Below are positions 8,090 to 17,560 of a stretch of DNA of 64,000 nucleotides, piece after piece (positions within the stretch are counted from its first letter, which is position 1; each line of letters starts with the position of its first letter). The notes under the pieces were generated by a model that was not told where the DNA came from, did no database searches, and saw nothing but the letters and a program-made list of their open reading frames with translations. Position numbers and translations under genes: made by a program. The DNA is taken from contig NZ_JBFMVT010000002.1 in assembly GCF_040786275.1 (NCBI RefSeq), positions 3,286,001 to 3,350,000 on the forward strand, given 5' to 3'. The DNA is from Buttiauxella gaviniae (GTDB lineage Bacteria > Pseudomonadota > Gammaproteobacteria > Enterobacterales > Enterobacteriaceae).

Positions 8090-8800
8090 TCATGGATCAA
8101 TCCAACTGGAGACGAGTTTGTCGTCCAGTAGCGCGACATTTCCCTGGGCGACGTTACGGCCCCGGTGAAGCAAACAGAAGCGGTCTGCAACGCGGCGGAT
8201 AAATGACAGTCGCTGTTCAACCAGCAGAATTGTCAGCCCAAAATCACGGCTCAGCCGCCGGATAATATTCCCCAGATCGTTAACAAACCGCTGCCCGCTG
8301 CCAAAAGTGGGCTCATCAAGAATCAACAGTTTGGGTTGCGTTACCAGGGCGCGAGCCAAGGCTAACTGCTGCTGAAGATCGCCCGACAACTCACCGCCGC
8401 GCACATGGCGCAAGCTGTAGAGTTCAGGAAAAAGCGCGTAGACCATGCCGGGTATAGAACGTGAGTTGCCTCGGGCAGCTAAAAGCGCAATGTGCAGATT
8501 TTCTTCAACACTGAGTTGAGAAAAAATGCGCCTGTCCTGGGCGACATAACTCATTCCTAATGCCGCACGGCCTTCAATCGGCTGCGTCAGCAAATCCTGC
8601 GGAGGGTGGCCCGCCTCAAGCCAGGTCATAGTGCCACTTTGCACGGGGAGGTAACCGGTGATGCAGTTAACCAACGTTGTTTTACCCATGCCAGGTGCAC
8701 CGAGAATGCAGGTGCACTCTCCAGGGGTTAGTTCGAGATCCAGATTCCACAGAATATGGTTTTCGCCATAAAACTGATTCACAGCACGCAGACTCAACAT
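8090..8800 (-). CDS. Orphan UrtE/LivF-like ABC ATPase
   Basis: 236 residues from the ATG at 8800, which is better spaced from AAGGAG than the ATG at 8806. It resembles UrtE, the second ATPase of urea ABC importers (N-terminus LRAVNQFYGENHIL). Walker A is GAPGMGKT (34-41), the Q-loop region is SYVAQDRRIF, and Walker B plus catalytic Glu is LLILDEP (Glu163). Two family motifs are altered: the signature reads LSGDLQQQ instead of LSGGQQQQ, and the D-loop region reads EPTFGSGQR instead of EPTEGIQPS. No permease or binding-protein gene is adjacent, so it is either a relic or an ATPase working with a distant partner. It is on the strand opposite to its neighbours. Confidence 0.75.
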   Translation of the reverse strand: MLSLRAVNQFYGENHILWNLDLELTPGECTCILGAPGMGKTTLVNCITGYLPVQSGTMTWLEAGHPPQDLLTQPIEGRAALGMSYVAQDRRIFSQLSVEENLHIALLAARGNSRSIPGMVYALFPELYSLRHVRGGELSGDLQQQLALARALVTQPKLLILDEPTFGSGQRFVNDLGNIIRRLSRDFGLTILLVEQRLSFIRRVADRFCLLHRGRNVAQGNVALLDDKLVSSWIDP

Positions 8801-9519
8801 CGACATTCTCCTTCAGGCAGGGTTAACAATGCGGAGCGACTTCTGCAACGCGGAGTATTACTTATCAACAGTGCAATTCCCTTGCCATGAACGGATCGAT
8901 ACGCCTGAACTTTGCAACTTTGAGAATAGACTCATGAAAAAGGATGAATAAGCCTTCGTGCTCTACGACTCAAAAAGCACGATGCACTTTGTCAGTGCCG
9001 GGGTTTGGTCTGTTTGGTGCAAAGCCGCGCGGTTGCGTTATGAAAATGCTTAATTCGTGAGCGGTAGCATAAGAAAAGGTAAATCCATCACAGGTAAAAA
9101 AGGATCAAAAAAAAACCTTAAAAATATTTTTGCGGCTCCGCACAGAGAATTTAGGGTTTTTTGCGGTCTGCGCTGCAAAAGGGCTGAGAGCAGTTATCCA
9201 CTATTCCTGTGGATAACCATGTGCATTAGAGTTAGAAAACTTGCGGTAAGCGAGAGCGGGCGCGGGTTGCGCATGAATTGGCGCGAAACCAGACTTTCTT
9301 AAATAAACTTTTAAAATTAATGAGTTGAATAAAATCAATCGTTGCAATAAAAGTGCCACAGATGTTCCTTACGCTTTTATGACACTGCTTGACAAATGTT
9401 AAAAGCTAAAAAAATCTGGGGATAACCATTTTGGTCAGTTGAAACCTCTGAGAGATGAGTGTTTTACCGGCAAACCAGACGGTAAAGAGGGGGGAAGTAT
9501 CATAAACTCGATGGCATGG
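8801..9519. other. Non-coding stretch upstream of uvrB with DnaA-box-like sites
   Basis: About 700 bases with no credible gene; the one longer open frame (9057-9302) is A-rich with no ribosome-binding site. The notable element is an inverted pair of DnaA-box-like 9-mers: TTATCCACT at 9194-9202 and TGTGGATAA (complement TTATCCACA, a perfect consensus) at 9208-9216, within a palindrome at 9193-9217. A further near match, TGGGGATAA, is at 9417-9425. TTGACA at 9389-9394 may be a -35 element of an upstream uvrB promoter, but no good -10 follows it. Confidence 0.6.
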
Positions 9520-9539
9520 AACTGGTTTTTCATCCAGTA
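9520..9539. promoter_or_regulatory. LexA (SOS) box of uvrB
   Basis: AACTGGTTTTTCATCCAGTA contains CTG-N10-CAG, the LexA core, and closely matches the known E. coli uvrB box. It lies about 78 bases before the uvrB start codon, in the promoter region. Confidence 0.92.
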
Positions 9540-9616
9540 TCTTTTTCTGGCAAAATTTCCTGTGCCGAGTAAAATTACCCTCCGGCCCGCTCGTTTCTTC
9601 ACCAGGTAGCCTCTTC

Positions 9617-11632
9617 ATGAGTAAAGCATTCAAATTAAATTCAGCATTCAAACCTTCTGGCGATCAGCCCGAAGCCATACGTCGCCTTGAAGAGGGGCTA
9701 GAAGACGGGCTTGCCCATCAAACGCTATTGGGGGTGACGGGCTCCGGTAAAACGTTCACCGTGGCGAATGTGATTGCTGATTTGCAACGTCCCACCATGG
9801 TGCTGGCTCCGAATAAAACCCTCGCGGCACAATTGTATGGCGAGATGAAAGAGTTCTTCCCGGATAACGCGGTTGAATTTTTTGTTTCCTACTACGATTA
9901 CTACCAGCCCGAAGCCTACGTTCCGAGCTCAGATACGTTTATCGAAAAAGACTCATCGGTTAACGAACATATCGAACAGATGCGCCTGTCGGCCACCAAG
10001 GCCCTGCTTGAGCGGCGCGATGTGATTGTGGTGGCTTCGGTATCGGCCATTTATGGTTTGGGCGACCCGGATTTATACCTGAAGATGATGCTGCACCTCA
10101 CCAAAGGGATGATTATCGACCAGCGTTCTATCTTGCGCCGCCTGACTGAATTGCAATATACCCGTAACGACCAGGCATTCCAGCGTGGGACTTTCCGCGT
10201 GCGCGGCGAAGTGATTGATATCTTCCCGGCTGAATCTGACGACCTGGCGTTACGTGTCGAGTTGTTTGATGAAGAAGTGGAGCGGCTTTCGCTGTTTGAC
10301 CCGCTGACCGGGCAAATTGACAATGTGATTCAGCGTTTCACCGTGTACCCCAAATCCCACTACGTCACGCCTCGCGAACGTATTCTGCAGGCAATGGAAG
10401 AGATCAAAGAGGAGCTGGCGGACCGTCGAAAAGTCCTGCTGGCTAACAATAAATTGCTTGAAGAGCAGCGCCTTGCGCAGCGTACGCAGTTTGATTTAGA
10501 GATGATGAACGAACTGGGTTACTGCTCAGGGGTAGAAAACTATTCACGCTTCCTTTCTGGCCGTGGCCCTGGCGAGCCGCCGCCAACGTTGTTCGATTAT
10601 CTGCCAGCCGATGGCTTGCTGGTTGTCGACGAATCCCACGTTACCATTCCGCAAATCGGCGGTATGTACCGTGGGGACCGGGCGCGTAAAGAGACGCTGG
10701 TGGAATATGGTTTCCGTCTCCCTTCCGCGCTCGACAATCGTCCGTTGAAATTTGAAGAGTTTGAAGCGCTGGCTCCGCAAACGATTTATGTCTCGGCAAC
10801 CCCAAGCAACTACGAGCTGGAAAAATCGGGTGGCGATGTTGTCGATCAGGTTGTCAGGCCAACTGGCCTGTTGGACCCTATTATTGAAGTTCGTCCGGTG
10901 GGCACTCAGGTTGACGATCTGCTGTCTGAAATCCGTAAGCGCGTCGAAATTAACGAACGTGTTCTGGTCACTACGCTGACCAAACGCATGGCCGAGGATT
11001 TAACGGAATATCTCGAGGAGCACGGCGAGCGGGTTCGGTACCTGCACTCAGATATTGATACCGTTGAGCGTATGGAAATCATTCGTGATTTGCGCCTTGG
11101 CGAGTTCGATGTTCTGGTGGGGATCAACTTGCTGCGTGAAGGGCTGGACATGCCTGAAGTGTCGCTGGTGGCGATTCTTGATGCCGATAAAGAGGGCTTC
11201 CTGCGTTCCGAGCGTTCACTGATTCAGACCATTGGCCGTGCGGCGCGTAACATCAACGGTAAAGCCATTCTTTACGGCGACAAAATTACGCCATCTATGG
11301 CAAAAGCGATTGGCGAAACAGAACGCCGCCGTGAGAAACAGCAGCGCTATAACGAAGAGAATGGTATCACGCCGCAAGGGCTTAACAAGCGAGTCGTAGA
11401 CGTCCTTCAGCTTGGCGAAGGGATGGCGAAAACCAAAGGCCGCATGAAGAGCAAAGCGCGCAGCGTGATTGAAGATGATGAAATCGTTCTGACACCAAAA
11501 GCGCTGCAGCAGAAAATTCAGCAGCTAGAAGGCAAGATGCTTGAGCATGCGCAGAACCTGGAGTTTGAAGAAGCGGCGCAGATTCGTGACCAGCTTCATC
11601 AGTTGCGGCAGCTTTTCATCGCAGCTTCGTAG
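9617..11632 (+). CDS. uvrB: Excinuclease ABC subunit B, UvrB
   Basis: 671 residues (E. coli 673). UvrB is the damage-verifying helicase-like subunit of nucleotide excision repair; it is loaded by UvrA and recruits UvrC. Walker A is GVTGSGKT (about residues 39-46), the beta-hairpin that clamps DNA is near [12 protein letters not shown] (about 92-103), helicase motif II is VVDESH (about 336-341), and motif VI is QTIGRAARN (about 537-545). The C-terminal UVR motif (about 631-666, [20 protein letters not shown]) binds UvrC. It is preceded by a LexA box, so it is SOS-inducible. Confidence 0.99.
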   Translation: MSKAFKLNSAFKPSGDQPEAIRRLEEGLEDGLAHQTLLGVTGSGKTFTVANVIADLQRPTMVLAPNKTLAAQLYGEMKEFFPDNAVEFFVSYYDYYQPEAYVPSSDTFIEKDSSVNEHIEQMRLSATKALLERRDVIVVASVSAIYGLGDPDLYLKMMLHLTKGMIIDQRSILRRLTELQYTRNDQAFQRGTFRVRGEVIDIFPAESDDLALRVELFDEEVERLSLFDPLTGQIDNVIQRFTVYPKSHYVTPRERILQAMEEIKEELADRRKVLLANNKLLEEQRLAQRTQFDLEMMNELGYCSGVENYSRFLSGRGPGEPPPTLFDYLPADGLLVVDESHVTIPQIGGMYRGDRARKETLVEYGFRLPSALDNRPLKFEEFEALAPQTIYVSATPSNYELEKSGGDVVDQVVRPTGLLDPIIEVRPVGTQVDDLLSEIRKRVEINERVLVTTLTKRMAEDLTEYLEEHGERVRYLHSDIDTVERMEIIRDLRLGEFDVLVGINLLREGLDMPEVSLVAILDADKEGFLRSERSLIQTIGRAARNINGKAILYGDKITPSMAKAIGETERRREKQQRYNEENGITPQGLNKRVVDVLQLGEGMAKTKGRMKSKARSVIEDDEIVLTPKALQQKIQQLEGKMLEHAQNLEFEEAAQIRDQLHQLRQLFIAAS

Positions 11633-11685
11633 TTCATTTCACAATGGCGGATGTTGCTTGTGTTAATCCGCCCTGCGAAAACCGG

Positions 11686-11724
11686 TTTTGTCGGTCGGGT
11701 TAGCGTGAGCGGCACCCGACAAAA
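11686..11724. repeat. REP-like palindrome between the uvrB and ybhK ends
   Basis: Arms GTCGGGT (11694-11700) and ACCCGAC (11714-11720), extended by TTTTGTCGG and CCGACAAAA outside them. It shares the core of the elements at 16521, 52015 and 57026. As it lies between convergent genes, it may also terminate transcription from both sides. Confidence 0.75.
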
Positions 11725-11726
11725 CG

Positions 11727-12635
11727 CTACCCCAGTTGCTGAATCGCTTTCTCCAGCGCCTGGCGAAGCAGGTGCCGGTCATGGCGGTAACGAATATCGT
11801 GCGCCTCAAGCGGCTCCTGAATCACCACGCGATCGGTGATTTCAGACACATCAATTTGTGGGCCAACAACTACCGCATCAATAATCCGCTTCCCAACACG
11901 TTGCTCCATAATGTCTAAGGTTTGCCCCAGCGTCAGGCTGGCTGCAGCAGTGCTAAGCTCTTTGCCGAGATTACCGATAAATACCACCGGCGCAGGCGTT
12001 CGGCGCAGCGCTTGATCCATATCCTCAAGCAGAAGCAGCGGCATCAGGCTTGTGTAAAAACTCCCCGGCCCAATCAAAATTAAATCCGCTTCGGCAATGG
12101 CCTGCACCGCTTCACGCGTGGCGTGCGCTTTAGGGTACAGCGACAGCTCCTGTGGCGGGGAAGAAAGCTGATCTATATTCACTTCCCCGTAGATAAAATG
12201 CCCGTCTGCATCGGTTGCCATCAGATCAACCGGCTGTTCAGACATCGGAATCAGAAACGCATCCACTTTAAGCAGGTTACGAATGAGATTGATAGCTTCT
12301 AAAGGCCGCACACTCAGATGGTCGAGGGCCTTTAACATCAAGTTTCCGAGGTTATGTCCAGAAAGTTCGCCGTTACCTCCAAAACGATACTCAAACATGG
12401 CAGAAGCAACGCTTTGTTCGGTAATTAACTGATTTAAGCAGTTGCGCATATCGCCCCAGGCAATCCCCCCTTCGGAGCGTCGAATGCGCCCCGTAGAACC
12501 GCCGTTATCGGTGGTGGTCACAATGCCGGTTAAACGTGAACCCAAAGAGGAGAGGGATGACATGACCCTGCCCAGACCGTGCCCGCCGCCAAGGGCGACC
12601 ACCCGGTCCAAATCCGCAAACGTACGATTGCGCAT
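11727..12635 (-). CDS. ybhK: YbhK, YvcK/CofD-like protein
   Basis: 302 residues, as in E. coli YbhK. The family (YvcK, 'gluconeogenesis factor', CofD-like fold) has a Rossmann nucleotide-binding start, [14 protein letters not shown] (about residues 12-25), then [14 protein letters not shown] (about 40-53), [10 protein letters not shown] (about 62-71) and [16 protein letters not shown] (about 190-205). B. subtilis YvcK binds UDP-sugars and affects cell shape on gluconeogenic carbon sources; the role of YbhK in enterobacteria is not settled. It converges with uvrB and is divergent from moaA. Confidence 0.95.
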   Translation of the reverse strand: MRNRTFADLDRVVALGGGHGLGRVMSSLSSLGSRLTGIVTTTDNGGSTGRIRRSEGGIAWGDMRNCLNQLITEQSVASAMFEYRFGGNGELSGHNLGNLMLKALDHLSVRPLEAINLIRNLLKVDAFLIPMSEQPVDLMATDADGHFIYGEVNIDQLSSPPQELSLYPKAHATREAVQAIAEADLILIGPGSFYTSLMPLLLLEDMDQALRRTPAPVVFIGNLGKELSTAAASLTLGQTLDIMEQRVGKRIIDAVVVGPQIDVSEITDRVVIQEPLEAHDIRYRHDRHLLRQALEKAIQQLG

Positions 12636-12847
12636 AACTATTCCTTATGACGAACTATCGAAATAAGGTAGCGCAAAAGATCTTAAAATACGATTCAGCC
12701 ATGGAGGTTAATGATGTATATCAAAGCAAAAGTTCGCTTTTCGCGTAGTCTGTGGCGAAATTGAGCAATTAGTTCGTTATGTATATATTTATATAACGAA
12801 AGCTGCTATGGCGAATAACTTCTCCACGCGCTACTATCGCTTTAACA

Positions 12848-12950
12848 CACACTAAGCCTCTGGACCTAAGTCGCAAGATACGGTGCTTTGGCCGTGACCC
12901 TGAGTCACCAGGGTGCAGAAAGAAATGCCTGCACCTCCCGTATTTGGAAG
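12848..12950 (+). ncRNA. Moco-type leader (riboswitch candidate) of moaA
   Basis: The 320 bases between ybhK and moaA end in a structured leader. A hairpin pairs ACCCTG (12897-12902) with CAGGGT (12909-12914), and the 3' part reads GCCTGCACCTCCC (about 12928-12940) then GGAAGGTG just before the start codon. This agrees with the moaA leader described as the molybdenum-cofactor RNA motif in enterobacteria. The 3' CACCTCC can pair with GGAAGGTG, which holds the ribosome-binding site, suggesting control of translation initiation. The boundaries are approximate. Confidence 0.7.
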
Positions 12951-12956
12951 GTGTAC

Positions 12957-13946
12957 ATGGCTACTCAACTTACCGATGCTTTCGCACGGAAGTTTTTTTA
13001 TCTGCGTCTGTCTATTACCGATGTTTGCAACTTCCGTTGCAATTATTGCCTCCCTGACGGCTACAAGCCTCACGGCGTGGCAAATAAAAGTTTCCTCAAC
13101 GTCGATGAAATTCGCCGTGTTACGCGCGCCTTTGCTGCCCTCGGCACGGAAAAAGTGCGCCTGACGGGGGGCGAACCCTCCCTGCGCAAAGACTTTACTG
13201 ACATCATCGCTGCCGTGCGTGAAAATCCGGGTATTCGCCAGCTTGCCGTTACCACTAACGGTTATCGCCTTGCGCGTGATATCCAGCAGTGGCGCGATGC
13301 CGGTCTTACGGCGGTGAACGTCAGCGTCGATAGCCTAGATGCACGCCAGTTCCACGCCATTACCGGCCAGGATAAATTCCGCCAGGTGATGGAGGGGATT
13401 GATGCCACTTTTGCCGCGGGTTTTGAACGCGTAAAAGTGAATACCGTGCTAATGCGCGGGGTAAATAGCCACGAGCTCGATACCTTCCTTGCATGGATTA
13501 AACCCCGCCCCATTCAACTGCGTTTTATTGAACTGATGGAAACCGGCGACGGCGGCGATCTGTTCCGTAAACATCACATTTCCGGCAAAACCATTCGCGA
13601 CCAACTTCTGGCGCGCGGCTGGATTCACCAGATTCGCAGCCGCAGCGATGGCCCGGCTCAGGTCTTCTGCCACCCGGACTACCAGGGCGAAATCGGCCTG
13701 ATCATGCCGTATGAGAAAGATTTCTGTGCCAGCTGCAACCGCCTGCGCGTCTCGTCTGTCGGTAACCTGCATTTATGCTTATTTGGTGAGCAGGGGATTT
13801 CACTGCGCGATCTGCTGGCCGATGACGGGCAAATCGATGCGCTTGAAGCCCGCATTGCCGAGGCGTTAACGCACAAAAAGCAGACCCATTTCCTGCATGA
13901 CGGTGACACCGGCATCACTCAGAATCTGTCCTACATCGGCGGATAA
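12957..13946 (+). CDS. moaA: GTP 3',8-cyclase MoaA
   Basis: 329 residues from the ATG at 12957, the E. coli length; the earlier in-frame start at 12888 would lie inside the leader RNA. MoaA is the radical-SAM enzyme that, with MoaC, converts GTP to cyclic pyranopterin monophosphate. The SAM cluster motif is CNFRCNYC (Cys24, Cys28, Cys31). The second [4Fe-4S] cluster uses the C-terminal cysteines in [22 protein letters not shown]. The C-terminus ends in Gly-Gly, needed for activity. It heads moaABCDE. Confidence 0.98.
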   Translation: MATQLTDAFARKFFYLRLSITDVCNFRCNYCLPDGYKPHGVANKSFLNVDEIRRVTRAFAALGTEKVRLTGGEPSLRKDFTDIIAAVRENPGIRQLAVTTNGYRLARDIQQWRDAGLTAVNVSVDSLDARQFHAITGQDKFRQVMEGIDATFAAGFERVKVNTVLMRGVNSHELDTFLAWIKPRPIQLRFIELMETGDGGDLFRKHHISGKTIRDQLLARGWIHQIRSRSDGPAQVFCHPDYQGEIGLIMPYEKDFCASCNRLRVSSVGNLHLCLFGEQGISLRDLLADDGQIDALEARIAEALTHKKQTHFLHDGDTGITQNLSYIGG

Positions 13947-13978
13947 AAGTGGCGGGTAAACCCCAAAAAACGCGTAAA

Positions 13979-14004
13979 CCAGATAAAAAAGCCAGATAAA
14001 AAAG
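13979..14004 (+). repeat. Two tandem 13-mers in the moaA-moaB gap
   Basis: CCAGATAAAAAAG occurs twice without a break (13979-13991 and 13992-14004), just before the GAAGAG ribosome-binding region of moaB. It looks like a small duplication. Confidence 0.9.
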
Positions 14005-14014
14005 GAAGAGACCA

Positions 14015-14527
14015 ATGAGCCAGGTGAGTAGCGAATTTATCCCGGTACATATTGCCATTCTGACTGTTTCCAGCCGTCGCGGTGAAGAAGATGATACATC
14101 AGGACATTATCTGCGCGATGCCGCAACAGATGCGGGTCACAAAGTGGTCGCTAAAGCGATTGTGAAAGAGAACCGCTACGCAATTCGCGCTCAGGTTTCC
14201 CAGTGGATTGCAGACGATGAAGTTCAGGTTGTGCTGATTAACGGCGGAACAGGTTTTACCGACGGTGACCAGGCCCCAGAAGCACTGCTCCCGCTGTTTG
14301 ATCGCGAAATCGAAGGTTTTGGCGAAGTGTTCCGCATGCTCTCTTTTGAAGAGATCGGCACTTCAACGCTGCAATCGCGCGCGGTGGCGGGTATCGCCAA
14401 CCGTACGCTGATTTTCGCTATGCCCGGTTCGCCGAAAGCCTGCCATACCGCATGGGACAATATTATTCAGCCGCAGCTTGATGCTCGCGTGCGCCCGTGT
14501 AATTTCCACCCTCATCTCAAGAAATAG
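14015..14527 (+). CDS. moaB: Molybdopterin adenylyltransferase-like protein MoaB
   Basis: 170 residues, same as E. coli. It belongs to the MogA/MoaB fold that binds molybdopterin; E. coli MoaB itself is not essential for cofactor synthesis. The conserved motifs are INGGTGFTDGDQAPEAL (about residues 74-90) and FAMPGSPKACHTAWD (about 133-147). It is the second gene of the moa operon, 68 bases after moaA. Confidence 0.96.
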   Translation: MSQVSSEFIPVHIAILTVSSRRGEEDDTSGHYLRDAATDAGHKVVAKAIVKENRYAIRAQVSQWIADDEVQVVLINGGTGFTDGDQAPEALLPLFDREIEGFGEVFRMLSFEEIGTSTLQSRAVAGIANRTLIFAMPGSPKACHTAWDNIIQPQLDARVRPCNFHPHLKK

Positions 14528-14530
14528 ACT

Positions 14531-15016
14531 ATGTCGCAACTGACCCATATTAATGCGCACGGCGAAGCGCACATGGTTGATGTCTCCGCCAAGGCCGAAA
14601 CCGTACGCGAAGCGCGTGCGGAAGCGTTTATCACGATGGAAGCTGCCACGCTTGCCAAGATTATTGAAGGCAGCCATCACAAAGGTGATGTGTTCGCCAC
14701 CGCACGTATTGCCGGTATCCAGGCCGCGAAACGCACCTGGGATTTAATTCCGCTTTGCCATCCGCTGATGCTCAGTAAAGTCGAAGTCAACCTGGTTGCT
14801 CAGCCCGAGCATAATCGTGTGCGCATTGAATCCGTCTGCCGCCTGACCAGTAAAACCGGAGTGGAAATGGAAGCATTAACCGCCGCATCGGTTGCCGCGT
14901 TAACCATCTATGACATGTGTAAAGCAGTACAAAAAGACATGGTAATTGGCCCCGTGCGACTGCTGGCGAAAAGCGGCGGCAAGTCGGGAGATTTTAAGGT
15001 GGAAAGCCATGATTAA
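14531..15016 (+). CDS. moaC: Cyclic pyranopterin monophosphate synthase MoaC
   Basis: 161 residues, as in E. coli. MoaC rearranges 3',8-cyclo-GTP to cyclic pyranopterin monophosphate. Conserved segments are the MVDVSAK start, [14 protein letters not shown] (about residues 73-86, active-site Cys/His region) and [24 protein letters not shown] (split around residue 120), followed by KSGGKSGDF at the end with catalytic lysines. It starts 3 bases after the moaB stop and overlaps moaD by 8 bases. Confidence 0.98.
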   Translation: MSQLTHINAHGEAHMVDVSAKAETVREARAEAFITMEAATLAKIIEGSHHKGDVFATARIAGIQAAKRTWDLIPLCHPLMLSKVEVNLVAQPEHNRVRIESVCRLTSKTGVEMEALTAASVAALTIYDMCKAVQKDMVIGPVRLLAKSGGKSGDFKVESHD

Positions 15017-15254
15017 TGTCCTTTTCTTCGCGCAGGTGCGTGAGCTTATTGATTGCGACCGCCTGCAACTGGATGCCACTTTTAGTGACGTTGAGCAACT
15101 GCGCCAGCACCTCGCCGCGAAAAGCGACCGTTGGGCACTGGCGTTAGAATCCGGTAAGCTTTTGGCGGCGGTAAACCAAACCCTGGTGAGTTTTGACCAT
15201 CCGCTTAACGAGGGCGACGAAGTGGCGTTCTTCCCGCCGGTGACGGGGGGCTGA
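15009..15254 (+). CDS. moaD: Molybdopterin synthase small subunit MoaD
   Basis: 81 residues from the ATG at 15009, as in E. coli. It is a ubiquitin-like sulfur carrier ending in the required Gly-Gly (FFPPVTGG), whose C-terminal thiocarboxylate delivers sulfur to MoaE. It overlaps the 3' end of moaC, suggesting translational coupling, and its stop lies one base before the moaE start. Confidence 0.97.
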   Translation: MINVLFFAQVRELIDCDRLQLDATFSDVEQLRQHLAAKSDRWALALESGKLLAAVNQTLVSFDHPLNEGDEVAFFPPVTGG

Positions 15255-15255
15255 A

Positions 15256-15708
15256 ATGGAAAACACACGAATCCGCGTAAGCCATGAAAACTTTAACGTT
15301 GGCGATGAATACCAGTGGCTTGCGCAGTGCGATGAAGACGGAGCCGTGGTGACGTTTACCGGCAAAGTACGCAATCACAATCTGGGCGATAGCGTCAGCG
15401 CGTTAACGCTTGAGCACTATCCGGGGATGACTGAAAAAGCCCTCGCGGAAATCATCGACGAAGCACGTCTTCGCTGGCCGCTGCAACGGGTGAGCGTTAT
15501 TCATCGCATTGGCGAATTATGGCCTGGGGATGAGATCGTTTTCGTCGGGGTGACCGGGGCGCATCGTAATTCTGCGTTCGAATCCGCACAATTCATCATG
15601 GATTATCTGAAAACGCGAGCCCCGTTCTGGAAGCGCGAAGCCACGCCAGAAGGGGATCGCTGGGTAGAAGCGCGGGATACGGATAAGCAGGCGGCAAAAC
15701 GCTGGTAA
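15256..15708 (+). CDS. moaE: Molybdopterin synthase large subunit MoaE
   Basis: 150 residues, as in E. coli. Pairs with MoaD to form molybdopterin synthase, which inserts the dithiolene sulfurs. Family segments are GAVVTFTGKVRNHN (about residues 31-44), LEHYPGMTEKAL (about 52-63), HRIGELWPGDEIVFVGVTGAHR (split around 90), and DYLKTRAPFWKREATPEG (about 115-132), which contains the catalytic lysines. It ends the moa operon; no convincing terminator follows. Confidence 0.98.
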   Translation: MENTRIRVSHENFNVGDEYQWLAQCDEDGAVVTFTGKVRNHNLGDSVSALTLEHYPGMTEKALAEIIDEARLRWPLQRVSVIHRIGELWPGDEIVFVGVTGAHRNSAFESAQFIMDYLKTRAPFWKREATPEGDRWVEARDTDKQAAKRW

Positions 15709-15797
15709 CAGGCACCTCGGTGTAGTTGTGTTAATCTTAAACATGGTGGGCCTTAAAGCCTGAAGTTCAGTTAACGTAATTCACTAAAGGAAGCATC

Positions 15798-16508
15798 ATG
15801 GATCGATTCCCACGTTCCAATGACACCATTGTGCAGCAGGCCCGTACTGGCTTGCAGGCATATATGGCACAAGTATACGGCTGGATGACCTGCGGCCTGT
15901 TGCTGACGGCATTTGTTGCCTGGTATGCCGCGAATACCCCAGCGGTAATGGAATTCGTCTTTTCCAGCAAAATCACATTCTTTGGGTTGATCATCGTCCA
16001 GTTAGGGCTGGTGTTTGTGCTTTCCGGTATGGTGCATAAGCTCAGCGCAGGCATGGCAACCAGCTTGTTCATGCTCTATTCCGCCTTAACGGGCCTGACG
16101 CTTTCCAGTATTTTCATCGTTTACACCTATTCTTCGATTGCCAGTACTTTTGTCGTCGCAGGCGGGATGTTTGGTGCGATGAGCCTTTACGGCTACACCA
16201 CCAAGCGCGACCTGAGCGGTTTTGGCAACATGCTGTTTATGGCGCTGATCGGCATCGTGTTGGCTTCGCTGGTGAACATGTGGCTGAAAAGCACCGCGCT
16301 GATGTGGGCGGTGACTTATATCGGCGTGATCGTGTTTGTTGGTCTGACGGCCTACGATACCCAGAAGCTGAAAAACATTGGCGAGCAAATTGATACTCGC
16401 GATACGCAAACCATGCGCAAGTACTCGATTCTTGGCGCACTGACGCTGTATCTCGACTTCATCAACCTGTTCCTGATGCTGCTGCGTATTTTCGGCAATC
16501 GTCGTTAA
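15798..16508 (+). CDS. ybhL: YbhL, BAX-inhibitor-1-like inner-membrane protein
   Basis: 236 residues (E. coli 234), with about seven hydrophobic segments from residue 25 to the end. It belongs to the BI-1/YccA family; the signature includes ALTGLTLSSIF (about 94-104) and the TAYDTQKLKNIGE segment (about 184-196) with conserved Asp. YccA modulates the FtsH protease and bacterial BI-1 proteins are pH-sensitive calcium leak channels; the role of YbhL itself is not established. AAAGGAAG precedes the start. A strong terminator follows at 16551. Confidence 0.93.
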   Translation: MDRFPRSNDTIVQQARTGLQAYMAQVYGWMTCGLLLTAFVAWYAANTPAVMEFVFSSKITFFGLIIVQLGLVFVLSGMVHKLSAGMATSLFMLYSALTGLTLSSIFIVYTYSSIASTFVVAGGMFGAMSLYGYTTKRDLSGFGNMLFMALIGIVLASLVNMWLKSTALMWAVTYIGVIVFVGLTAYDTQKLKNIGEQIDTRDTQTMRKYSILGALTLYLDFINLFLMLLRIFGNRR

Positions 16509-16520
16509 TTATTGAGGGGG

Positions 16521-16543
16521 CGGGTGGCGCTTGCGCTCACCCG
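16521..16543 (-). repeat. REP-like palindrome
   Basis: CGGGTG-GCGC-TT-GCGC-T-CACCCG. On the minus strand it matches the core of the elements at 52015 and 57026, lacking only the outermost bases of the arms. It lies between the convergent ybhL and ybhN genes. Confidence 0.75.
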
Positions 16544-16550
16544 ATCTAAC

Positions 16551-16590
16551 CAAGAAGGTGGATAAGCGGAACGCGCTATCCACCTTCTTG
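16551..16590. terminator. Bidirectional terminator between ybhL and ybhN
   Basis: A 14-bp perfect stem (CAAGAAGGTGGATA at 16551-16564 with 16577-16590) and a 12-base loop. The plus strand continues with TTTAC. It serves the convergent ybhL and ybhN transcripts. Confidence 0.8.
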
Positions 16591-16591
16591 T

Positions 16592-17560
16592 TTACAAACT
16601 CCTCTCCATCTTCTCTTCGTTCTTTACCCGCATCTTTTTCGCCCGGCTTTCCAGCCACAAATAACAAACAATCGCCAATAGCAGCGGAGCGATAAAGTAG
16701 AGCATACGGTAAGCCAGAAGTGCGGCGATGATTGTGCCGTTGCTGACATGTTCGCCTGCCAGCAGGGCAATAAACACCGCTTCCAGCACGCCAATTCCGG
16801 CGGGAATATGCACAATAACCCCCGCAATACTGCTGACCAAAAGCACGCCTAAAACGAAGAAATAATTGACCTGCTGGCCCAGCAGCAGCCAGATTATTGC
16901 GCCCATTACCATCCAGTTAGCGCTGGAAATCACCATCTGCATCAGCGCAAATTTGAACGACGGCAGCACCAGGCGCTGGCCTTTGATCGTCATATGGCGA
17001 TGCTTTGCAAATGCACAAAACCACAGGTAGACCGCAATAATTGCCAACAACACGATGCCTAAAATCCGCAGCGTTGTTTCGTCGATATACCAGTGAGCCG
17101 GGAGCTGCACTACGCCCACGGTAAAAATCACGCCAGCGAGCAAAATATAGCCGAGCCAGTTGGTCGAAATGCTTAACGAGAAAATGCGCGTTATGGTGGC
17201 GCTTGGCAGGCCAAGGCGGGAATAAAGCCGATAGCGCATACCGATCCCGCCGACCCAGGTGCTCAGCGTTAAGTTGAAGGCATAACAGATAAACGACACC
17301 AGCATGACCTGCCGTTTCGCCAGTTTATGCCCGCAGTAAGAGCGCGCCAGCAGATCGTAACAGCCATAAATCAGGTAGCTTAGGATCACCAGCCCAACCG
17401 CGCTAAACAAAGCGATGCGGTTGTAATTTCGAATCACCTCCCAGACTTCTTCCCAGTTTACTTTTGTGGCATACACCACCAACAGCACGATGACGGCGAT
17501 GAAAAACAGCCAGGTGAGAATTTTTTTCGCTTTGCGCCATTTTGGGTGCGAGTGTGACAT
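16592..17560 (-). CDS. ybhN: YbhN, lysylphosphatidylglycerol-synthase-TM-family membrane protein
   Basis: 322 residues (E. coli 318), with about eight transmembrane segments. It belongs to the UPF0104/AglD family related to the membrane part of lysyl-phosphatidylglycerol flippases; the conserved segment VHIPAGIGVLEAVFIALLAGE lies near residues 250-270. It is translated from an ATG overlapping the clsB stop (TGATG), so it is coupled to clsB. This suggests a lipid-related role, such as cardiolipin or lipid transport, which is not proven. Confidence 0.92.
   Translation of the reverse strand: MSHSHPKWRKAKKILTWLFFIAVIVLLVVYATKVNWEEVWEVIRNYNRIALFSAVGLVILSYLIYGCYDLLARSYCGHKLAKRQVMLVSFICYAFNLTLSTWVGGIGMRYRLYSRLGLPSATITRIFSLSISTNWLGYILLAGVIFTVGVVQLPAHWYIDETTLRILGIVLLAIIAVYLWFCAFAKHRHMTIKGQRLVLPSFKFALMQMVISSANWMVMGAIIWLLLGQQVNYFFVLGVLLVSSIAGVIVHIPAGIGVLEAVFIALLAGEHVSNGTIIAALLAYRMLYFIAPLLLAIVCYLWLESRAKKMRVKNEEKMERSL

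Noticed and set aside
9057-9302. An 81-codon open frame upstream of uvrB
   Set aside because: No ribosome-binding site, low-complexity Lys-rich start, and it runs through the DnaA-box region; not credible as a gene.
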